From: Pseudopyrenochaeta lycopersici
Taxonomy: Eukaryota > Ascomycota > Dothideomycetes > Pleosporales > Pseudopyrenochaetaceae
DNA length: 64,000 bases
NCBI GenBank assembly: GCA_003313425.1
Contig: NHZP01000071.1
Location: forward strand, 218,245 to 282,244
Direction: 5' to 3'
This document shows, piece by piece, positions 33,489-46,200 of the stretch. Under the pieces are notes generated by a model. That model ran no database searches, was not told the origin of the DNA, and saw nothing but the letters and a program-made list of their open reading frames with translations. Both the position numbers and the translations under genes were made by a program. The number at the start of each line of letters is the position of its first letter. The stretch's first letter is position 1.

Positions 33489-35331
33489 ACGTGTTCTACC
33501 AGTCAGTGGGCAACACCAGTCAGTGGGCCACCTCATCAAAACAGGCGGATCTCAACGCACGATAATGCGACAACCACGCGGTAAGTTTACTAGTAAATAT
33601 AGTAGTATTACTCTCTATCTTTGTTTACACGAAGTCCGATTGTGACCTTGAGTTCCGCATTTAGTGCAGGTTAGTGGTGCTCGTTGCCGAGGCCGAGAAG
33701 CCTCCTCCTCCACCCTCAAGTTTAAGGCTATTTCACTAGCTACAGCCAACGCGCGACCTGCCTTAACCCGTAAGGCACCTCCAGCTGCAATATATTATTG
33801 CTGTTTGTCCTTCCTACGTCGTAAACGCGTGTTTGAGGCACGAAGTTTGCTGTTTTCCTCTGTTAAGATTATAGCTGAGTTCATAGCTAGCTGACAGCCT
33901 TTGACGAGCTGAGCGAGGGCCCGGCTTGAGGGGCTCTGTGATTGACGTTGAAGGAGCTCACGTATGAGGCGGGCCTGTTGATCAAGTTGATCAGTAGTGT
34001 GAGGCGTTTCTGTTGTCCAAACAGCCTCAGCCGTGGCTGCTGTCTGTGGAGGAGACGGTGTACGGACAACTGTCAATGTTGATAGGACACGTTCAGGACA
34101 AAACGGGACTAAGCCTGTCGCCCGAAAGCCTCCAAGGATGTTTGAGGCTGAGAAAACAGTTGTACGTATACGTGGATATATATAGAGAAATTCGTCCTTA
34201 TCAATAAACTGCACCCGTTGGCGCGCAAGCCTGTCTATCGCTTGTCCGTACGCTGTCTTGAGAGGCGAGAAGCAACCAACATCAAGAGGCTGTAGCTTGT
34301 GAGACGTATGAGGAGGCATGCAGAGGGTAATAATATTCCTCTCTGCGCAGTAAGTATCAAACGCAGGCGTTGCGTGGCTGCTGTGGCTATCTAGTATAAG
34401 AAGGCGATAGCTTCCAATTGTACGTGAGGCCGTAAGGACGTCGAAATGCTTCAACCAGGCAAGGCCAAGGTCGTCAGTTGTCCATCCGTTGTCGCTCACA
34501 CTAATACTCCAGTCCCTAGGCAGCTCAAGCTCAGGACTATACCACGACGCCTGGTGGACCTTGCCCTTAAGGATAATAAAGGGAGGCAGTACAAAGCCTA
34601 CAGCGCTCACACACTCGATTGTCGTCGTCCAGTCACGGTTGCCAGGCTGTACAACAGTTGCTCGTCCGATAGTATCAGAGCTAGTAACAACCTTTGACGT
34701 TGAGGCGATACCCATCATAAACCCAGTCTCATCAAAGTTATACGTGTCCTCGTCTAATACCCCGTACGTCTGAATCGTGTCTCTCACAAGCCTATACCAG
34801 CTGTTTATCTTTATAGGATCATCACATTTTGCGCGCTGTGAGTGGAATTTACGGTTCCACTTTGTTTGAAGCTCTGACTGAGCCCTAACAAAACGAGAGA
34901 CCCAGTTTTTGCTAAGAGGAGGTGGAGGAGGCTGCTGGCCTCGTGCAGCGAGAAGAGCGTCTCCCATCTGACGTACGTCAATAATATGAGGCGGAAAGCC
35001 TCGTCGATCAAGCTCTAGTATCCATTAAACAAGGCTCTGTTCCTCAGTAGGCGTTAGCTTACGTTTCCGTGCGTTGGTGGTAGGTTGAGGCTAATAGCCT
35101 TTGAGGCGCCGTTGCAGCGTTGTTCGAGGGACACTAAACAGGTGCGCAGCCCTGCGCACACTTTTAATTTGTTGCAAATTAATTGCCTGAGACGCAAGAA
35201 GGACTCGGCCCTCCTTTTGAGCTACTAGAGGCTGTCGTTGCGTGGCCATTTGAGTTGTTGTGTGGGCAAGCGCGTTGGTGTTGATGAGGTGGCCCACTGA
35301 CTGGTGTTGCCCACTGACTGGTGGAACACGT
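33489..35331 (-). mobile_element. Fot/pogo-like DNA transposon, least decayed copy
   Basis: 1843 bp between TA dinucleotides (33487-33488, 35332-35333). The terminal inverted repeats of about 50 bases begin ACGTGTTCTACCAG. Each contains the subrepeat GCCCACTGACTGGTG twice in direct orientation, 17 bp apart (one mismatch at the outer left copy). It carries a single transposase gene on minus. Base composition is near normal, in strong contrast to its relative at 6149-8006. Confidence 0.9.
33795..35249 (-). pseudogene. Fot/pogo DDE transposase with two RIP nonsense codons
   Basis: Begins at MATQRQPLVA (35249) and runs 484 codons to 33795 in one frame, broken only by a TAG (was CAG) after YLKGY-like residue 51 and a TAA (was CAA) about 22 codons later. 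N-terminal helix-turn-helix (SVRRAAHLFSVPRTTLQRRL, psq type), then a CENP-B-type second DNA-binding region (WVSRFVRAQSEL), then the DDE_1 endonuclease with YNFDETGFMMG, LLILDSHSSH and PHTSHKLQPLDVGCFSPLK. The C-terminal tail is basic (NTRLRRRKDKQQ). Downstream of the stops 390 codons remain open from an internal Met at 34967, which would lack the first helix-turn-helix. Length is close to other fungal Fot-type transposases (roughly 500 aa). Confidence 0.9.
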
Positions 35332-35439
35332 TAACTATACGTAGAAAGGTAGAGAATAGTTACTACGAATATAGATACCTACTATATGCACGATAACTTA
35401 CCGCACGCTGCAGCTGCAGAGGAAGTTCAACCTACATTA

Positions 35440-35832
35440 TGTTAGGATCTGAAATCCTAGTCAGAGGGGGAACACCCCAAGAGCTAACGACTAGTTAGGA
35501 AGCGCCAGTATCCTACTCTGCTACATGTCACGTAACCGCTCGCCCTACCAAGGATGAGCGCTTACTGTACTTGCGGCGAGCGCAATAAGCACGTTATATA
35601 TATAGATTATTATAATAAACCCCTATAGCTTATTATATTTAACTTAATATTATACTTTAGAATATAGTAATAGTAATACTAATTATTCTTAACCCTTAGT
35701 ACTCTTTATAGAAGCGCCCTCTTACTATCTTAGTATTAAAACTCCTGTCTATTAAGTCTCTTACTCTATCCCTAAGAACTAACCTTATAGTCTTATTAGT
35801 TATCCTTACTAATAGCTTTTAAGATCTTTACG
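35440..35832 (+). repeat. Solo LTR of the A/B gypsy family
   Basis: Begins TGTTAGGATCTG and ends GATCTTTACG, aligning along its whole length with the 393-bp LTR at 47201. Flanks CATTA (35435-35439) and TATTA (35833-35837) are a target duplication with one C-to-T change. No internal region follows. Confidence 0.75.
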
Positions 35833-35837
35833 TATTA

Positions 35838-36105
35838 TCTCTTTTTTTTTTTTAGTTAAAGTACAATTTTTTTTCCTTATTAGTATATAAAATTTATTAT
35901 TTTATTTCTTCTTAAGTCTTTCTTATAATTATTCTAGTATTTTTTATAAGTCTTTAGCTATTTTAACTACTACTTTTACTTTAATACTCAGAAAATTTCT
36001 TTTAAATAGGTTTAGGTATTTCTTATAATAAGTATAAAATAGTATTTTAATTATTACCTTAGACTTACTATTATTAAATATAATTTATACTATTAGTAGT
36101 CTAGT
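35838..36105 (-). mobile_element. RIPed fragment resembling gypsy integrase C-terminus
   Basis: Very AT-rich; the minus strand resembles the lysine-rich integrase end found at 20.3-20.6 kb of element B. No ends visible. Confidence 0.35.
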
Positions 36106-36109
36106 GTGC

Positions 36110-36440
36110 TTCACCCGGGATCTATTGGCTGTCCTTCTGTACTACTATAAGGCAGTTCCTTAAGTAGGTCCGTAACAGTATGGTAGAAAGCGTGGCAAAC
36201 CTCTAGACCTTCAGAAACGCAAAGAGTACCATAGTGGAGCTGTTTTCTGGTCACTAAGGAAGGTCAAGGAGGCACGTGTTCGTTAGTCAGTAAGAGAGCC
36301 CCTCTGAGGAGAAGGAGCTACAACTCCAAAAGAGTGAGGCAGCTAAGCTGTACAACGCCAAGATACTTCAGGAGAAGCGTGTGGAAAGGGCCCGAGGCGA
36401 GAGTCAGGGAGAAGGAGAAGGCTAAGCAAGTAGATAATCG
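36110..36440 (+). pseudogene. C-terminal tail fragment of a DDE transposase
   Basis: Plus-strand frames give VVFWSPRKVKEARVR and, after a frameshift, EEKELQLQKSEAAKLYNAKI. This is the basic coiled-coil tail typical of large fungal pogo-type transposases. Frameshifts and stops are present; the catalytic part is absent. Confidence 0.55.
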
Positions 36441-36613
36441 AGTCTAGAAGTAGAGAGTCCTCGCCTGTAAGGTACCTCACATTTATTTTACATTATTGAT
36501 GATCAGTATAGTAGTTAGAGCACTCATTTTCCAGTAGATTCTCTAAAATTACGCTTATTCTGAACCTTCTTTCTTATCAAGCACTCTCGAACTGTCAGGT
36601 TTCAAGAGGCTCT

Positions 36614-39346
36614 TTAACCCACCATCTTCCTAGCTAAAACCTCTTCTCTCCAGCCCCAAAACGCAGCCAATACAGCACCAGGCCCAAGCCCTACCGTAGC
36701 TAGCACAAGATCTCTACCAAAAGACAACCAAGATTTCTCTATCTGCCTCCCAGAGTTCTTCAGGTCTCTAAAGTGCAGGATTGCCCAATACAGTCCGGCT
36801 CCAAACGCGCAAATCTGATCGTATCTCAAAAATCGTGCTGAAGCTGTTATGATTGATTTTGGTGCTTGGACAGTGTCCTTCTTCAGTCCAGAAAAGAAGA
36901 TATCAAGCATCGGATAGGGAGTGAAGGCCCAGAGGTAGATGTACGCACTGCCGGCAATAATCCCAGTCGATATGTATGCAGCTCGTAGGTAAGGTAAGTC
37001 AGCATGGACTTTATTGATTCTGTCTTCAGCTGTGGTATCCTTAACACAGAGACTGAAGAAGCTGTGCGACAGGGATATCCAGAAAGGGAATAGTTGCCAG
37101 ATTCCAGCAGCGTATTGGCGTACAAAAGGGTCGGGTGCAAAAAGCATAGTAGCTGAAGGGATGACAAAGCCGGCAGTAAGAGCAGGAATGAGGGTCTTGA
37201 CATATGCCATGTTGACTAAGCGGTGGTCTGCAGATCGATATTTCTTGAGTGGAGTTTGAACGTAATGCAAGAAGTAGTAAACTGGCAAAATGATGCCTAC
37301 TCCTTTAAGTTGATACAGAATACCAAATACCAAAGGACTGAAAGACCTGTTAGTGCTGTGATCTCTTGGAGTTTATGCTCGGCAGATGGTGACTTTACAG
37401 TATGGAGGCAGCTGTAAATGCGTTACCTCTGCGGATGCTTTCGATGATCATAATGGCCTGCAAGGGCAATAGATCAGCCAGGAAAGCAATCGCTTGATAT
37501 CTTGAAAGAGGATTCAGCCCAAGAATACTGGGTATAAAGAATGCGACCAGAGCTTTAATAAGTTTGTCGATACCGAAGTTGAAGATTTGAGTAGGCATTT
37601 GAATAATATTCCCCTTTTCCACAAAGATGTTAGTTTTCGAGGTTTCCCGCAATAAAGGTAAAATGCTGTCAACCGAACTCCCTAGCGTTTTCGTCCCAGC
37701 GTAGCAAATAAGAAGCAGCGGCAGAGCTCGGACGACTCTTCGCCATATAGTTTCATTTGAGACTACTTCGGGTAATGTCCAAGGCATAGTCCCACAAAGT
37801 GAGCGTTGTGGTAAAGGCAGGTAGTCGAGCTTGGGTGCATCGGCCATCAAGCTGGATAGTCGATCTAGCAGCTGTGGTTAGTACCTGACTTCGATCCAGA
37901 TATCCATTCGCGCGATCATACCTGCAATCATCTCCAAAACTCGTGGAGCTAGATAAAACAACCTGAACTTCCACTTAGGCGATGATAAAGCCTCCGTTCG
38001 AGTCAACTCATTAGACATTTGGACAATCATGTTTGCCCGTTTTTGCCTAATGGAAAAGTATTCTTTTAAGTTTTTCTCAACCTCAGCGATTGTTGGGCCG
38101 TTCTCACCGCTGTCCTCGAGCATCTTGACAAGCTGATTAGCGAGAACTGCGGCACTCTCAATTGCCATATTTCCGCCTTGACCCATCTGATGGCACGGTT
38201 AGTATTTCAGTAGCAAAGGCTGCCTAGATACCCACATTCGGTGTCATCTTGTGAATGGAATCACCAAGGCAGACAAATCTTCCATAAGTCCAGACCTCGT
38301 TTTGAGATTCTTCTAATGGAACGAACGAACTGGTTCTGGATCTGGCCCACAACTCTTTCAGCGTCACATTGCAGCCTACCTTTAGCTTGGCAAAACGTTG
38401 GATGTGGCTATCAACCTGGGCTTTGGTATATCGGGGCATGTCCTTTTCGGAGTATACCTTATCTATCCGAGAGAAAAGTGCCCAGTATAGACTCAGGTCA
38501 TTTCCAACGAATACAAGAGACGAATGATCTTTATCGTATGATCGATGGACCTCGCCAGCGACAAATTCTGGAATTGGATCTGATATGGCGAAGACGCAAT
38601 CATATTCGGCGGTAATACCTGAAATCAGTGTCAGTTAGTTGGGGTAGCTCACATAGCGGTTGTCAGCACATGGATGGATTTAACTCTGTCAGCTAAAGCA
38701 GCCCGATCAATTGAAGACTTACTTGATTTGTCATTTTCAACTAATCCAGGCGGCCCAGTCTGCTCAGCATGCTTTCTCATTTCTTCACGAACACGGCTAT
38801 GAATTCCATCCGCCCCGACCACTATATCACCAACATACTCGGTGCCATCACCGCACTTGACAACAATTGAGTCTTCTACCTGAGTAACAGTGGTAACTCG
38901 CTTTTTCAGATGTATCTTGGTCTTGTCCTTCAACTGATCGAAGAGACTTTGCAGAAATTTTTGGCGTGTCATGACGGTAAAAGGATACCCGAGGCTTCAT
39001 GTATCAGTAAGCTAAATGACTGTCATATGGTGAATACTCACCGAGCTTCAACTAGCTTGCCACCATCATTCTGGAGAATGCGTTCTCCGGATCCTTTCCA
39101 GTTAGTTGCGCGATGGAGTGGGGTCCTTATATCTCCTAATGGCTCATACACGCCCAGCTGGTCCAAAATTCTCGATCCGTTTGCCATCATAATGATAGAA
39201 GCACCTAATTGAGGCGCAATCAAATCTCGCCCTTCAAGGATAATATAGTCGATGTTTGCCTTCTCAAGAGCGTGTGCTAAGGATAATCCGGCAACGGATC
39301 CCCCAACAATAACCACCTTGAAACTAGATTTGCCTTGGATAGCCAT
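36614..39346 (-). CDS. PaxM-type FAD-dependent monooxygenase with C-terminal membrane region (815 aa)
   Basis: Six exons, all phases consistent: 39346-39042, 38994-38723, 38618-38236, 38186-37885, 37851-37399, 37346-36614. The N-terminal half is a group A flavoprotein monooxygenase: Rossmann motif [22 protein letters not shown] motif [11 protein letters not shown], and FAD ribityl-binding GD motif [11 protein letters not shown] followed by [16 protein letters not shown]. This is the subfamily that epoxidises or hydroxylates prenylated indoles and meroterpenoids. After about residue 430, several hydrophobic helices ([63 protein letters not shown]) form a polytopic region seen in a subset of fungal family members, with no assigned reaction. 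No stops or frameshifts; intact in RIPed surroundings. No prenyltransferase, cyclase or synthase gene lies nearby, so the pathway is unknown. Confidence 0.88.
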
Positions 39347-39646
39347 TACTAAATCAAAATCTCGTTATTCGTTGGTGGCCTGGAAAAAATGAGTGCAAGA
39401 CAGCCATAGGAGCCTGTGGTAAATTCTTATATACATATATTTTTAAAATAGCTGCCAAGCCCTATCAAAAGTGTGCAGACTAGAAGCTTACTCGTACTTC
39501 TCGGCCGTAAGATATTTGCACAAATAAGATATGCGCCCGTTCCTTGTAAGCAACGGGGTTCTGTATCCGACTATAGAGGCGGATATGTGCAGTGAATCGA
39601 CATGTGACAAAGCGTCCAAATTCTGATCGGTCATCCACTACGGCGA

Positions 39647-40207
39647 ATGCAAGGAAACTTCTACGAAGCAAACGCCGTTATGCTCACTAATGCTATAGCC
39701 TTGGGACTATCAGATTTCACTGTGGTAGGAGCCAAAGGAACGGAAGCGGGTCGCAAAACTTCTACGTACCTCTCACTGCAAGACGGAAAGTCTGGCCTTG
39801 CCATAGAGCGACGCCAAATGCTCGAAAGTCCCCACAAACTTCATGAGTTAGCGCGGCAGAGTGTCATCAACACCGAGGGGGAGGGGTGCGCCTTGAGACC
39901 TCTTGCCGTACGGACGTATGTAGCGACAAGGATGAAGAGGCTAAGCAGGTATCCGATTGCGGCAGGAACCGTCATCTTTGCCGAAAACCGAAGCGGTAGG
40001 CTTCGCTACACCTCGGCTCAGAACGGGAAAACAGTCTTCTTCGTCCGTCGAAAGGGGCAAGCATTTCATACTGCTGATGTGACGCGCGGATGCCTGAAAC
40101 GTGGGCAGAAAACGGGGTTTGAATGGGTTAGGGAGTACGAGGCGGTGTTGTTACCTGATATGGGGGGTGTTATTTCAAAGTTTGCATTCCATCCCCTGCT
40201 AGCGTGA
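39647..40207 (+). CDS. Hypothetical 186-codon ORF, doubtful
   Basis: Open from ATG at 39647 to TGA, GC-balanced, ending 83 bp before a transposon. It is basic, without signal peptide, membrane helix or recognised domain. It lies divergently 301 bp from the monooxygenase start, so the two could share a promoter. The complementary strand also has partly open frames, so this may be an accident of composition or a decayed gene on the other strand. Confidence 0.3.
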   Translation: MQGNFYEANAVMLTNAIALGLSDFTVVGAKGTEAGRKTSTYLSLQDGKSGLAIERRQMLESPHKLHELARQSVINTEGEGCALRPLAVRTYVATRMKRLSRYPIAAGTVIFAENRSGRLRYTSAQNGKTVFFVRRKGQAFHTADVTRGCLKRGQKTGFEWVREYEAVLLPDMGGVISKFAFHPLLA

Positions 40208-40662
40208 TTATACATACTCATTTTCAGGGGCACTTTTGCTGCCAAGAAGTGACTGCGGGACCGAGGTTCACCCCGTAACGAAACACTCTAACGTGTCCTA
40301 CAAGCGAGCGCCGCGCACAAGCGAGCGCCGCACCCCACCAAGTTTGAGCACCTCTCTTATCTTAACGTACAATAGCTTAACACTACGCTCTTTAAATACC
40401 TTTAAATAAAGTAGATATCTAGCTTACTATCTTAGCTATTTATACGTATTAAATTAGTAGTAACTAGCCTGCTATAGTAATCTTTAACATGTCTAAAAGA
40501 ATAATTTATTACTAACGCGCTAGGACTACTACTTAACGAAATTACTAGCCTAACTTAAGGAAGCTTACTTAGCTAGAAGAGGAGGTGATAGTTAATTATA
40601 TACTTAATCTAGATTAACATAGATTTCTGCCTATATACGCAGCTTTCTGTAATATAGCTAAT

Positions 40663-41028
40663 TGTTAGGATCTGGAATCCTGGACAGGGAGGGGGAGCCT
40701 CAGGTACTGACAGCCAGTCAGGAAGCGCCAGCGTTCCACTCTGTCACGTGTCACGTGACCGCTCGCTCGCGGCGAGCGCGACGAGCGCGTTATGTATATA
40801 GATCACTACAATAAACCCTTATAGCTTATTATGTTCAACTTAATATTATACTCTATAGTATAGTAATAGTAATACTAATTATTCTTAACCCTTAGTACTC
40901 TTTACAGAAGCGCCCTCTTACTATCTTAGTATTAAACCCCCTTCTATCTAGTCCCTTACTCTATCCTAGAGAACTAACCTTGTAATCTTATTAGTTATCC
41001 TTACTAATAGCTTTTAAGATCTTTTACA
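40663..41028 (+). repeat. 5' LTR of element A
   Basis: 366 bp, TGTTAGG...TTTTACA. Lacks 27 bp present in the 3' LTR, in the CGCTCG-rich part near 40770. The first 130 bases are not RIPed, the rest is. Confidence 0.93.
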
Positions 41029-41039
41029 CTTTAAACACC

Positions 41040-43250
41040 TTTAAGATAAGTAACACTAAGATAGAGACTACTAACTATTATGCTACAAGGCTAGGCAACG
41101 CTGTTGCTAAACCAGACCTCTTCTATAGAGATTAGTTTAAGCTTGAAGACTGGCTACTCTAGTTTAACCTGTTCTTTAAGTTCAACGCGACTACTATAGA
41201 CGACGACGACTAAGCAGTACTTATAACAAGCTATATAAGAGGTAAAGCTGCTAAATAGGTAAAGCCTTACCTAGTTAAGAACTTAGCTGAAGGAACTAAA
41301 CTAGAAGAGCTAATTAAAATGTTTAAAGACACAGGAGAATTTAAGACACGCATACGATAAGCATTTAGGTTACTAAATAAGACTACTATTACAGAGCGTA
41401 AAATTTAGAATATACAATAAACCTAGTCTACAGCTAATTATACTAATAAGTTCTTAGGGTACGCTAGACAAACTAACTAGAATAATAACACCCTAAAAAC
41501 TATATATAAATAAGGCTTAAAAGCAGATATTTAAACTAAACTAATGCGCTCTAGTATAAGCATTACTACGCTAGACAACCTAATTAATAAAACTATCTAA
41601 CTAGATATAGAGCTCTACGAGCTCTGTGTACGACTTAGAAGATAACTACTAGGATAAATAAAAGAAGATAAGAAACCTTAGAAGGATTATTACAATAAAC
41701 TAAATAACAGTCGCCTATAATACTAGTACTAGCTATAAGGAGTGCCTAGATAGTATATGTTAGGGGGCCCTAAGGTAATGTATCTAGATAATCTTAATAA
41801 GGAGAAGTTAGGTAAAGGCGGGAAGAAAAAAGAAATAACCTGCTTTAACTGTAATAAGAAAGGCTATATAGCTAAAGACTGTAGAAGTAAGAATAAGGTA
41901 ACCCCTTAGATTAATATAATAGTAGTAAAGGAAGAACATAGCGACAACAAAATATAGGAAGTCGTTACAACCTAAGAGGAAGAAGCCTAAGATATAAAGT
42001 TATTACAGCTACCTCTCTTAGAACTTACTAAGAAAGGGATTCTAGGAACCTAGTATAGCGACGAGGAAGAGGAGAGCAGCAGCTCTCTATCTCTAGTCTA
42101 TAAAGATGCTAAGGAAAACCTTAATAATACTATAGTGCTCTTAACTAAGGATTAGAAAAAGGAAAACTTCTAGAAATAACATTAACTAGGAACTCTAAGG
42201 CTATTAACGCCTACAGAAGCAGGAAAAGATATTACAGAACTTAACTGCTAACTATACGCGCAACACATATATAAAGCATAATACATTAACGCGTTAACCT
42301 AAGAAGAATAGGAAGCAGCTATAAAATAAGGAATAAGTATAATTATTCTAGCTAAATAAGCGATGTAAGACATGTTACGGGAACACTACTATTATCCTAA
42401 ATATTATATAAAGGTAATATAAGAATAGGTAGAAAAAGCTAAGGAAGCATAGTAACCCGTAAGCGTCAGGGACGTACTATAGAAACTTTAATAAGCTAGG
42501 TAAATATAGGCACTAGAACCTTTAGTAGTAAAAACCCCTAAATACGCATTACAACGCTAAATAATACTACTATTAACACGGGAAGACGCTTTCTATATAC
42601 TAAATACTAAGAACCTAGTGTAATAAGGGTATCTTTAAGTTAACTGCTACGGCGAAATCGTGCTTATAGATAGTAAGAAGTAAGATATTTATACGCAGCT
42701 TAAATAATAAATGTATTAGGAGGATAATAAAGAGAATGTTAACCCTCTCTAGCATCTTATAGAAGAAGAAGCCTAAGAAATATATAAGCACGCTGAGGCG
42801 GCTTAGACCTTATATACTATGCGTAAAGGACTATAGAAACTAGTACTAGACTACTTAATAGATCTACGTAACAAGCAACATAGTGTTGTCTACTAGTCCT
42901 TTTGTACCACAGACCTGTGCGCGACCTATTATTTAAGTAAAACAGAACAGGGATACTTCCCTTACTCATTTTACTAATGTAAGTACTAATAGTATAATTA
43001 TCCTAAAGTTAAGTGCGATAACTACCTATAGGATAAGAGGACTGTCCTCTACTTCCTAGGGAATAACCACCTTGCGGCTACTATAGCGATGCAGCTAGTC
43101 TTTAACAGAGAGTGTAATTAACAATAATAGCAAACGTGCCTTAACTCTAACTGCCTTAAGCACAAAGACGTTAAGGCACTAAACAGGTATTAAGAGGAGC
43201 CTTTTTTAGAGTCGCGCCTACTAATAGGCAAAAACCGCGAACTCTATGCG
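41040..43250 (+). pseudogene. Element A gag with CCHC zinc knuckle
   Basis: Plus-strand frame with FNATTIDDDD, VKPYLVKNLAEG, LDIELYELCVRL and the zinc knuckle CFNCNKKGYIAKDC at 41841-41882, which binds the RNA genome. A long acidic stretch follows (SDEEEESSSS near 42060). Interrupted by many TAA/TAG. The gag-pol boundary is not clear in the RIPed sequence. Confidence 0.75.
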
Positions 43251-43259
43251 TAACAGGCA

Positions 43260-46200
43260 TATAAGGACTCCTTAAGCTAAATATTAAGCTTAACAGAAGC
43301 TAGATAAAGGTACTAGTAGATTCTGGAGCATAACAGAGCTATATTTCTGCGCAAGCGATATAATAAGCTAGCCTTGTCCAGTCGTTAAAATTAGTACTAT
43401 ATCTATTAACAGTTACTAATAGATAACTAATACTATTAGAGTCCGTGATCACACACGAAGTACAGAGCGTGTAACTTATTATCTAGAACTATAGGGAAAC
43501 GATTAACCTAGACGTCTTTAGACTATTATAATATGATATAATACTAGGACTCTTATAGTTAAGAGAATATAGTCTAGATATAGATTAGAAAAGGAAGAAG
43601 TTCTCGTTTAAATACTGTGGAACAGACGCAACTACGAGTAAGCCTACGCTGCAGCTAAGTGCCTAGGTAGATAAGAAGATAATAATTAGGATCCTTACTT
43701 TAAACAAGGACGGCCTTAAGACACGAGGGTCTGACTCAGCAGGTACTAATAAGAGGCTCTTAGACTAATAAGCTAGAGTTAAGGAGTAAAGCGTAGCTCT
43801 AGTAATCCCTAATAAGTATAAAGAATACAAGTTACTCTTTTAGGAAGAGACAACTATAAAAGCACTGCCTAAGCATTAACCTTAGGATTATAAGATTATC
43901 TTATAGGAAGGAAAGTAACTAACTTTCGGCCTAATTTATAGTTTATTAGAAAAAGAACTTAAGACCCTGCGCGAATATATTAAGACAAACTTAAAAAAGG
44001 GATTTATTAGGGAATTACAGTCGCTAGTAGGATACCCTATACTATTTATACTAAAAAAGAATAGGAAGCTAAGATTATACGTTAACTACTAGAAACTTAA
44101 TAATATTATAGTAAAGAATTAATACTCTTTACTAAATATAGCAGAATTATAGGATTAACTAGCTTTTACGAAAGTCTTTATAGTATTAGACTTAAGAGGA
44201 GCGTATAACCTTATTTATATAAAGAAAGGTAAAGAATAGAAGACTACGTTTAGATTACGCTACAGCTACTACAAGTATATAGTAATGCCTTTTAGTCTTA
44301 CTAATGCACTAGCGACATGCTAGGCACTTATTAATAATATGTTAAGGGAATACCTAGATATATTTATTATCGCATACCTTAATAACATCCTCGTGTACTC
44401 TAATAATCTACAGGAACATATTAAGCACGTTAAAATAGTTCTTACCTACCTAGGAAGATTTAGTTTACTGCTTAAACCTAAAAAATGCGAGTTCTATAAG
44501 AAGGAAGTTAAATTCTTAGGATATATAGTAGGTGCATACAGAGTAATAATAAGTAAAGAAAAAATAAGAGTAGTAAAAGAATAGCCTAAACCTAAAATAG
44601 TTAAAGATATACAGTTATTTATAGGATTTGTTAACTTTAACTAACAGTTTATTAAGGATTTCTCTAGGAAATCTATCTTACTTACTAAACTTATAAGAAA
44701 AGATATAAAATAGGAATAGGGAAACAAATAAAGAAAAGTATTCTAGATACTTAAAGAAGCCTGCATTACACTACTAGTACTAATTATATTCTGAATAGGA
44801 GAACCCCTATAGTTTAAAACAGATACCTCAGACCTTGCACTAGGTGCAACAGTAAAATAAGAACGCGATAGAAAATAGCACCTAATCCTGTACTACTTAA
44901 GAAAATTTATAGACGCTGAGGAACGCTATAACGTGTATAATAAAGAGCTTATAGTAGTCGTTAATACCCTTAACTACTAGCAAATCTACGCAGAAAGTTA
45001 CTTAGATCTTATAATATTTACAGATTATAAGAACTTAGTTTATTTTACTACTACTAAGACCTTAAACTGTAGATAGGTTAGATAGGCTAAAATGCTAGGA
45101 TAATATAAGTTTAGGATCATGTATATGCTAGGAAAGGATAACAGCAGAGCTAATGCTCTTAGCCGCAGATTAGACATCGCAGGAATAAAAGTAATAGTTA
45201 GTAATACTATCCTTTAAGTTAACTAGGATAGAAGCTTAGGACCTAATAAGTTATTAAATAATACTATAATAATTACGTCTAAAGTACCTAAAGAATTATA
45301 AGAGGCAATTATCTAATAATACTACGACGACCTAGTACATAGTTACCTAGGAATTAAGAGAATAATAGAACTTATATAACGACACTATAACTTTAAGAAT
45401 AGAAAGACTAAGATTAAATAGTTTATTAAGAAATGCGCGGACTGTCACAAGAATAAACACAGTACTCACGCACTATACGGAGAAATGCAAGCTATGGAGC
45501 TACCTAATAAACCTTAGGCAGACATTTCTATAGACTTTATAATAGGGTTACTACTATCTAAAGATCCCGCGACAGGAATTAAGTATAACGCTATCTTTAA
45601 TATTGTCTATAGGTTTACAAAAGCAGCGGAAATAATACTGTTTAGGAACGACTATAACACAGAATAACTAGCGTTTGTTATCTTAGACAGACTAATATAA
45701 TATTATAGCATACCTAAGTCTATTATAAGTAATAGAGATAAGCTCTTTACATCTAACTTCTGGTCCACATTAATGGCCGCGATAGGAATAAAAAGAAAGT
45801 TGTTAACAGCCTATTACCCACAAACAGACGGATAAATAGAAAGAACAAACAGAATAATAAAAACCTATCTAAGGATCTACAGTAATTAACAGTAAAATAA
45901 TTAGGTTTTACTATTACTAATAGAATAACTAGCCTATAATAACAAATTGTTAGAATTAACTAGAAAGATACTGTTCTTTGCTAACCACGGGAGGCACCCT
46001 AATCTCTTTATGAAATCATATCCTAGCAGAAAAACTAAAGCAGCTATAAGAACAGCTAAAGAAATAAAGAAAATATATAAATAACTCTAAGAAAACCTTA
46101 AGAAAGCATAACGCAACAGTATTTCCTACTAAAATAAGAAAAGAAAAATAGCACCTCAGCTAAAGAAGGGGGATAAAGCATACTTGTTTATAAAAAATCT

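Noticed and set aside
34013..34773. Plus-strand frames across the transposase at 33.8-35.2 kb
   Set aside because: Shadows of the minus-strand transposase.
39480..39671. 63-codon minus-strand frame upstream of the monooxygenase
   Set aside because: Short, overlaps the hypothetical plus-strand ORF start, no splice extension with a recognisable domain.
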